From a virus: a stretch of 64,000 nt of DNA. The first letter of the stretch is position 1. The number at the start of each line of letters is the position of its first letter. The translations under genes were made by a program, and so were the position numbers. This document shows positions 59,227-64,000 of this stretch, piece by piece. A model generated the notes under the pieces. It saw only the letters and a program-made list of their open reading frames with translations, made no database searches and was not told where the DNA came from. The stretch spans positions 248,001 through 312,000 of the IMG/VR virus record IMGVR_UViG_3300003877_000001. One strand, written 5' to 3'.

Positions 59227-60081
59227 ATGGAATCTGGAATATATAAAATATTAAATAATATAAACGGTAAATTTTATATTGGTAGTACTAAAAATTTTAA
59301 TAAAAGATGGGTATCACATAAATACCTATTGAGGTTAAATAAACATGAGAATAAACATTTACAATATGCATGGAATAAGTATGGTGAAGAACATTTTCAG
59401 TTTATTAAATTTCAAGATGTTAAAATAGAAAATCTAATAATTTGGGAACAACATTATATTAATACGTTAGACGTATATAATAGAAATATTGGTTATAATT
59501 TATCACCAACAGCAAATAGTACATTGGGGTTTAAATTTAGTGAAGAATCTAAAATGAAAATGAGTCTAGCTAAAAAGGGTAAGCAATCATCAAGAAAAAA
59601 TTATAAGCATTCAGAAGAAACTAAGAAAAAAATAGGTGAAAATAATAAAATTAGTCAATTGGGTAGAATACATAGTGAAGGTACAAAAATAAAAATGAGT
59701 AAATGGCATACCAATAAAATTGTAAGTGATGAAACTAAGAAAAAAATAAGTAAATATCGAACAGGTAAATTATTATGTGAAGAAACTAAAATAAAAATTT
59801 CACAAAAGATGATGGGTAATAAATATGCTTTAGGGCATAAACATACTGAAGAAACAAAAAAGAAAATATCTGAAATACTAAAAGGTCATAATGATAATAA
59901 TAAACCTAGAAATATAGGAGAATCTAATGGTATGTCAAAAACTAACGAATTAGAAGTTTTATCAATTAGAGATGATTACAATAATAAAAATTTATCAATT
60001 AAAGAATTAATGGTAAAATATAATAAAAACTATCAGTTTATATATAAAATAATTAAACGATTAAGATGGAATTGGTTATAA
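59227..60081 (+). CDS. GIY-YIG homing endonuclease with NUMOD3 repeats
   Basis: 284 residues. SGIYKILNNINGKFYIGSTK is the GIY-YIG core; NFNKRWVSHKYLLRLNKHEN and WEQHYINTLDVYN carry the catalytic Arg/Glu region. Then about six NUMOD3 units of the form HSEETKKKIGENN / SDETKKKISKYRTGK. The C-terminus is a helix-turn-helix (IKELMVKYNKNYQFIYKIIK). This is a Seg-like free-standing mobile endonuclease, apparently intact. It is inserted on the opposite strand between the replication operon and the tail-fibre operon, and overlaps the last gene of the latter by 6 nt. Confidence 0.9.
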   Translation: MESGIYKILNNINGKFYIGSTKNFNKRWVSHKYLLRLNKHENKHLQYAWNKYGEEHFQFIKFQDVKIENLIIWEQHYINTLDVYNRNIGYNLSPTANSTLGFKFSEESKMKMSLAKKGKQSSRKNYKHSEETKKKIGENNKISQLGRIHSEGTKIKMSKWHTNKIVSDETKKKISKYRTGKLLCEETKIKISQKMMGNKYALGHKHTEETKKKISEILKGHNDNNKPRNIGESNGMSKTNELEVLSIRDDYNNKNLSIKELMVKYNKNYQFIYKIIKRLRWNWL

Positions 60082-60465
60082 TACCGTTGTTTTGGTAATA
60101 CTATCTCCGATAATAATCTGTATGGTATCATCAAGAGGTAATTTAATTTTTCCACATTCAGTTCCTAAAAAGTCGACCACAAATTCACCACTGTACAATC
60201 CATCTTTTTTAGTATCTTTTAATTTTAATCTTATTGCTAAAGTATAAATTGATTCATCTAATTTTTCATAAATATTTTCAACAATAATTAATTTAGCTTC
60301 TCTATTGGCTACTCTATAATTACCAGTATTTGTATCTATCATTGAAAATGTAACAGCTACATTCTTCATCATTTCATTGGAGATGTCTAATTTTTCCATC
60401 ATCCATTGTTCTAATGGAAATTTAATTTCTGGAAGGGTACTATTTTTTTTTATAAAGATTGTCAT
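60076..60465 (-). CDS. Virion structural protein, unknown
   Basis: 129 residues, beta-rich (MTIFIKKNSTLPEIKFPLEQ; GLYSGEFVVDFLGTECGKIK). A short single-domain protein at the end of the tail-fibre operon. Its ATG overlaps the stop of the 60465 gene. A late-type motif lies 45 nt upstream inside that gene, at 60511, but may be chance. Confidence 0.6.
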   Translation of the reverse strand: MTIFIKKNSTLPEIKFPLEQWMMEKLDISNEMMKNVAVTFSMIDTNTGNYRVANREAKLIIVENIYEKLDESIYTLAIRLKLKDTKKDGLYSGEFVVDFLGTECGKIKLPLDDTIQIIIGDSITKTTVL

Positions 60466-61124
60466 TATACATATATGTTATTTTCTTCGTAATTAATATT
60501 TACTTCATTATATAAATACTCTCTAACTTTTGTTCCTTGTGCGTTAATTGGTGAATCTAACCAAGTATAATTACTATTGGTCATTATTGAATTTTTTAAT
60601 GGCTCTAAAATACCTTCAATATATAAACCAATATTTGAAGATATTTCTCCTAAGAATTGAAATCCACTTGCCTCTGCATTATCTCTTGTCATACCAACTG
60701 CTGCTTGTAATAAATATAACGTAGCAATTTTCATATTAGAAATAATACTTCTTCTTCTTTTTTCACCTGCCGCAATTGATTCTTCAGGTGTATAGTATTT
60801 TGTTACGTGATTTATAGCACCTATTGTGTCTCCACTCATTACAGTACCACCACTATAATTAATATCACCATCACAATACCAATTAATAATCATCTCACGT
60901 CTATTAAGCATACGATTAACACGATAATAAGTTCTTGTTTCTTTAACTATTAATTCAGAATATATAGTACCATCATATTCACCGTAATATTCAATTGTTT
61001 TTAATTCACCCTTTTCCTTATTTTTCTTTCTATGTAATCCTAATATTGTATAATCAATATCAAATGGTGGATTATTAAAATCTATTGGATTACTGTTTTT
61101 TGTATAGTTGTATATTTTAAACAT
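60465..61124 (-). CDS. Virion structural protein, unknown
   Basis: 219 residues. Beta-rich start (MFKIYNYTKNSNPIDFNNPP) and a helical centre around EESIAAGEKRRRSIISNMKI. No named domain. It is 4 nt from the tail-fibre gene, so probably a tail or fibre-attachment component. Confidence 0.6.
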   Translation of the reverse strand: MFKIYNYTKNSNPIDFNNPPFDIDYTILGLHRKKNKEKGELKTIEYYGEYDGTIYSELIVKETRTYYRVNRMLNRREMIINWYCDGDINYSGGTVMSGDTIGAINHVTKYYTPEESIAAGEKRRRSIISNMKIATLYLLQAAVGMTRDNAEASGFQFLGEISSNIGLYIEGILEPLKNSIMTNSNYTWLDSPINAQGTKVREYLYNEVNINYEENNIYV

Positions 61125-61128
61125 AATG

Positions 61129-62211
61129 TTAATATCTAAATCCTGTTATATAATATGCTCCAGAACCTGCTTGTGGAAGTAGAAATGGTGTTAATATAAT
61201 GTCATCAGCAGGATTATTTGAAATCCATGTGTATAATACTGTTTCATTATCCCAGTCATTTTCATCGACTTCACATATGTGACATTCAGCACCATCACCA
61301 CCAGAATTTTCAAATTTCAATTTATAAAATTTATTTACATCAAAACTTATTGTTTTACCTATATTCTGATTCCAATTAGTAACATCACCACCACCATAAA
61401 ATGTATTAACACTATTATTATTATTATACATACCAATTTCTTGTTTATAATATGCGGAACTAATTGTTGAAATATCTAAAGATTTTGATGCTATACCTAG
61501 CATAAATAATACATCTGATGTTCTAGTAAAAATAATTTCAAATGTTATATTTTCAGTTCTATTCCAAAAATATGAACCAAACTTAACACCTCTATTCCAC
61601 GATGATGTAGAAGATGAAAATCTAAGTCCATTAGTTGTATCTTGTTCAACATTTATTCCTGAAGTCATTTCTAATCCTAGATTAACTATTGGTTCACTTC
61701 TTAAATCAACAGTAATTTTAGTTTTTATTAAAATTTTATTGAATCCAGATTCTTTTGATTGTAAATCTGCATTATAAACAATTATATTAAATAATCCTTC
61801 ATTTGTACCTACCGTAATCTCTACCCTTAATTGTTTTGGTGAATCAAAATAAACAGTATTTACGAAATTACCAACACCAGATATTTCAACGGTTGAAAAT
61901 GGTGAAAAATTAATTCCCATTATTGATATTATTTTCGTAGCAGTTGGTTCAAAATCACTATTTACAATATTTTCAATATGTGGTTCTAAATCTAAACCAC
62001 TTGCAGTTTCTTCATAGAATGTTCTAATTGTTTCTTCATCATTTATAACCACATTCATACCATCCCATTTATAGAACATTAAAGGTTGTGAAGTGGGAAA
62101 ATCATAATCTGTTTCTATTTCAATTTCATTTGCTAATAAATCAAGAAATTTACCACCACTAATTTCAATGATTGTATTGTTTTTGTTAATATCTATTTTT
62201 ATCCAATTCAT
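61129..62211 (-). CDS. Tail-fibre protein with IPT/TIG-like domain
   Basis: 360 residues. The first 65 or so residues share a pattern with the next gene: YDFPTSQPLMFYKWDGMNVV then INDEETIRTFYE, against FDIPEIQPLYLYKESTG and VNDDQTINNYL. Residues about 95-165 resemble an IPT/TIG Ig-like fold (ATKIISIMGINFSPFSTVEI). The rest is a beta-sandwich (FSSSTSSWNRGVKFGSYFWN), possibly lectin- or SPRY-like. A receptor-contact role is inferred. Confidence 0.65.
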   Translation of the reverse strand: MNWIKIDINKNNTIIEISGGKFLDLLANEIEIETDYDFPTSQPLMFYKWDGMNVVINDEETIRTFYEETASGLDLEPHIENIVNSDFEPTATKIISIMGINFSPFSTVEISGVGNFVNTVYFDSPKQLRVEITVGTNEGLFNIIVYNADLQSKESGFNKILIKTKITVDLRSEPIVNLGLEMTSGINVEQDTTNGLRFSSSTSSWNRGVKFGSYFWNRTENITFEIIFTRTSDVLFMLGIASKSLDISTISSAYYKQEIGMYNNNNSVNTFYGGGDVTNWNQNIGKTISFDVNKFYKLKFENSGGDGAECHICEVDENDWDNETVLYTWISNNPADDIILTPFLLPQAGSGAYYITGFRY

Positions 62212-63731
62212 TATCCTAAATATTTAATTCTAACAAATGAAGCATTTGGTTTTGTTAAAGTACTATTATTATCACCTAATCTAAACAATATAACATCTAA
62301 TGTATCATTAATATTAAATTGTATTGTTGTAGTGGGTAATGAATTATGGTTATCATCATTAGAACTATTTCTAGTATAATTTGCTGTTAATGTTTTATCA
62401 ATCACAGTACCATTTTTTCTAATTTGTACACCCGTTGTTGATCTACCATTTGTTTGATTATTAGAATTAACATTAAATGAGACTTCGTAGTAGCCACTCT
62501 TTAATATTGTGATAGTACTACCACTAATTATATGTGAATATGTTGTATTATCAATAAATTCATGAGTATCCCATTTCATTGGAATTGGTATTACATTGGT
62601 TATTTCTTGCCCACCAACACCATCAATTAATTCACATAAACCATCTAATGGATTAATAGATACTGGTGCTAATGATACTGTTGCTTTACCACCTGTATTA
62701 TCTGTAACGGTAAAACCACTATCAAAATTAATTGTATCATGTGGTGTATTTGGAACATTAATGTTATTTGATTGTAAATTAACTGAACCACTATTACCAG
62801 TTATTGCAGACAATGAAATATTTGTATTATCTAAATTACCACTACTATTAAATGTTCCAAGATTACCAATTGCACCTGTAACTTTATCTATTTTTTGATC
62901 TGTTGTTGCAGATATTGTGTTAACTTTAGTATCGTTTGCAACAGTATAATCAATAAAAGATTGTAATGTCGCACCACCATCAACAAGATTACCACTTACA
63001 TTAAACGTTCCTAAATTACCTGTTACACCAGTAACTATATTAATTTTATTATCTAAATTCGTTTGTGTTTGTGCTGTATAACCTATAAATGTGTTTTGAG
63101 AAACCACTGTTATTCCAGATGTACCAGAAATAGGTACGCCAAATACACCAACACTGTGGTCTAAATCAACTAAAACGTCTGGCAATGTACCATTATCACC
63201 CTGACCAATTTCAACTCTAAATCCTGTTGTTGATACAATTGATATTTGTGTGTTAGTATCTGTTGTTGATCCAAATGGTTGTGCAAATACACCATAATTT
63301 ATTGATGATGTTGGTTGGTTAAATGTATAATCATATCTTCCTACACTTGTTCTTGTAACTGTTAACCCAAATCCTTCTGTTTGTGTACCATTTCCTAATG
63401 TTTTAGAAAATGCATATAATGCAGATTCAGAATTTAATCTATCTAATTCAGTTCTTGTTGTTGCAGTATATCCTGTAAATTGATTTTGATTAACATCATC
63501 CTCTCCAATTAATGGTTCTGTTGAATTTAAATAATTATTAATTGTTTGATCATCATTAACTATAATACTACCTGTTGATTCTTTATATAAATAAAGTGGC
63601 TGAATTTCAGGTATATCAAAATCAATAAATATTTCACCAGTATTAGGTGGTAGGGGAGCAAAACTATTTACACCCCTATCAATTAACGTATTATTAAAGT
63701 TTGTATCGTATAGAAAATATTCAAATGCCAT
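62211..63731 (-). CDS. Tail-fibre protein with C1q/TNF-like tip
   Basis: 506 residues. N-terminal anchor as in the neighbour, two related units (NIVTGVTGNLGTFNVSGNL and KVTGAIGNLGTFNSSGNL), and a C-terminal beta jelly roll (ISGSTITILKSGYYEVSFNV; TGVQIRKNGTVIDKTLTANY; FNINDTLDVILFRLG; FVRIKYLG) typical of C1q/TNF-like fibre tips that trimerise. It would bind host glycans. Its stop is at the start of the preceding gene by one base. Confidence 0.72.
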   Translation of the reverse strand: MAFEYFLYDTNFNNTLIDRGVNSFAPLPPNTGEIFIDFDIPEIQPLYLYKESTGSIIVNDDQTINNYLNSTEPLIGEDDVNQNQFTGYTATTRTELDRLNSESALYAFSKTLGNGTQTEGFGLTVTRTSVGRYDYTFNQPTSSINYGVFAQPFGSTTDTNTQISIVSTTGFRVEIGQGDNGTLPDVLVDLDHSVGVFGVPISGTSGITVVSQNTFIGYTAQTQTNLDNKINIVTGVTGNLGTFNVSGNLVDGGATLQSFIDYTVANDTKVNTISATTDQKIDKVTGAIGNLGTFNSSGNLDNTNISLSAITGNSGSVNLQSNNINVPNTPHDTINFDSGFTVTDNTGGKATVSLAPVSINPLDGLCELIDGVGGQEITNVIPIPMKWDTHEFIDNTTYSHIISGSTITILKSGYYEVSFNVNSNNQTNGRSTTGVQIRKNGTVIDKTLTANYTRNSSNDDNHNSLPTTTIQFNINDTLDVILFRLGDNNSTLTKPNASFVRIKYLG

Positions 63732-63760
63732 ATAATTTTACTGTTCACCATTTCAATATA

Positions 63761-64000
63761 TTATTGAAGTTTATCTTTTTTCTTTATTAATATGCTACCA
63801 TTTGGTGATGTTATTGCACTACCACTTCTAGCTGTTCTAAATCCAACCAAATCTAAACTATCACCTGCTGTTAAAGTAATTAATATTGTTGGTAAATTTA
63901 TTGTACCAGCAGCGTTATTCCTAGAAGTCCAACCTGCTGATGTAGCATTATCGATTGTTGTGGCATTATTTAATATTAAATTAGTACCAATTGATTTATC
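63761..64000 (-). CDS. C-terminal part of a second C1q/TNF-like fibre protein
   Basis: 79 codons are open from the right edge to the TAA at 63763-63761. DKSIGTNLILNNATTIDNAT and LTAGDSLDLVGFRTARSG, then SPNGSILIKKKDKLQ, follow the end pattern of C1q-like fibre tips ('l.aGD.l.l....'). The start lies outside the window. Confidence 0.6.
   Translation of the reverse strand, partial: DKSIGTNLILNNATTIDNATSAGWTSRNNAAGTINLPTILITLTAGDSLDLVGFRTARSGSAITSPNGSILIKKKDKLQ

Noticed and set aside
1-64000. tRNA or rRNA genes
   Set aside because: I looked at the intergenic stretches and saw no cloverleaf-like sequence; a tRNAscan-SE run would be decisive.

Overview
The window looks like part of a large tailed-phage genome (contractile-tail, T4-like myovirus) infecting a member of the Bacteroidota, probably a Flavobacterium-like host. 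The evidence is: (i) very AT-rich, densely packed DNA with almost every gene on the minus strand; (ii) T4-type baseplate genes (gp25-like, gp6/baseplate-J-like), a family B DNA polymerase, an SNF2-type helicase, primase, a gp47/gp46 (Mre11-Rad50) homologue and dCMP deaminase; (iii) five upstream regions with a Bacteroidota-type promoter, TTG-N20/21-TAnnTTTG; (iv) no visible Shine-Dalgarno boxes, but short A-rich leaders. Large, mucin-like Thr-rich linkers also fit Bacteroidota phages.

Layout, left to right. 1-3.4 kb: virion-like and membrane-anchored proteins. 3.5-6.2 kb: amidase-like protein, small genes, dCMP deaminase and a zinc-ribbon/coiled-coil protein under an early-type promoter. 6.3-17.6 kb: membrane protein, mini peptidyl-tRNA hydrolase, fused Mre11-Rad50, a broken LAGLIDADG endonuclease, Hsp20 (plus strand), a sigma factor, primase, a metallophosphoesterase, GIY-YIG protein, a deleted SNase, a RuvC-like resolvase, a ribbon-helix-helix protein and a membrane zincin. 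17.6-33 kb: tail/baseplate operon with a seven-repeat delta-60 propeller, Thr-rich adhesin, glycosyltransferases, a 1473-residue baseplate protein with an Asp-box propeller, gp6 and gp25. 33-50.3 kb: unknown virion-type genes, a GT-B glycosyltransferase, ParB-like, HAD, 2H-phosphoesterase, spanin-like cassette, CCA-adding enzyme, GNAT-kinase fusion, WYL-like and Nudix proteins. 50.4-59.1 kb: early replication operon (Trp-rich protein, helicase, DNA polymerase). 59.2-64 kb: plus-strand GIY-YIG endonuclease, then tail-fibre genes running off the right edge.

Regulation appears two-tiered. Host-type promoters precede replication/repair genes and the primase-sigma operon. A second motif, (A)GTATTTATA, sits usually 12-16 or 30-37 nt before the start of other units, co-oriented with the gene on both strands. 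Intrinsic terminators often abut this motif. The phage sigma factor is the obvious candidate reader of it.

The most unusual object is the helicase gene. It carries two inteins, one in Walker A (a LAGLIDADG intein) and one in Walker B. In the second, the homing endonuclease is not fused in frame: a complete 312-codon zinc-finger/VSR-like nuclease gene lies in the +1 frame exactly between the two splicing halves, while the intein frame stays open across all of it. The window also holds at least seven other traces of mobile endonucleases in different stages of decay.
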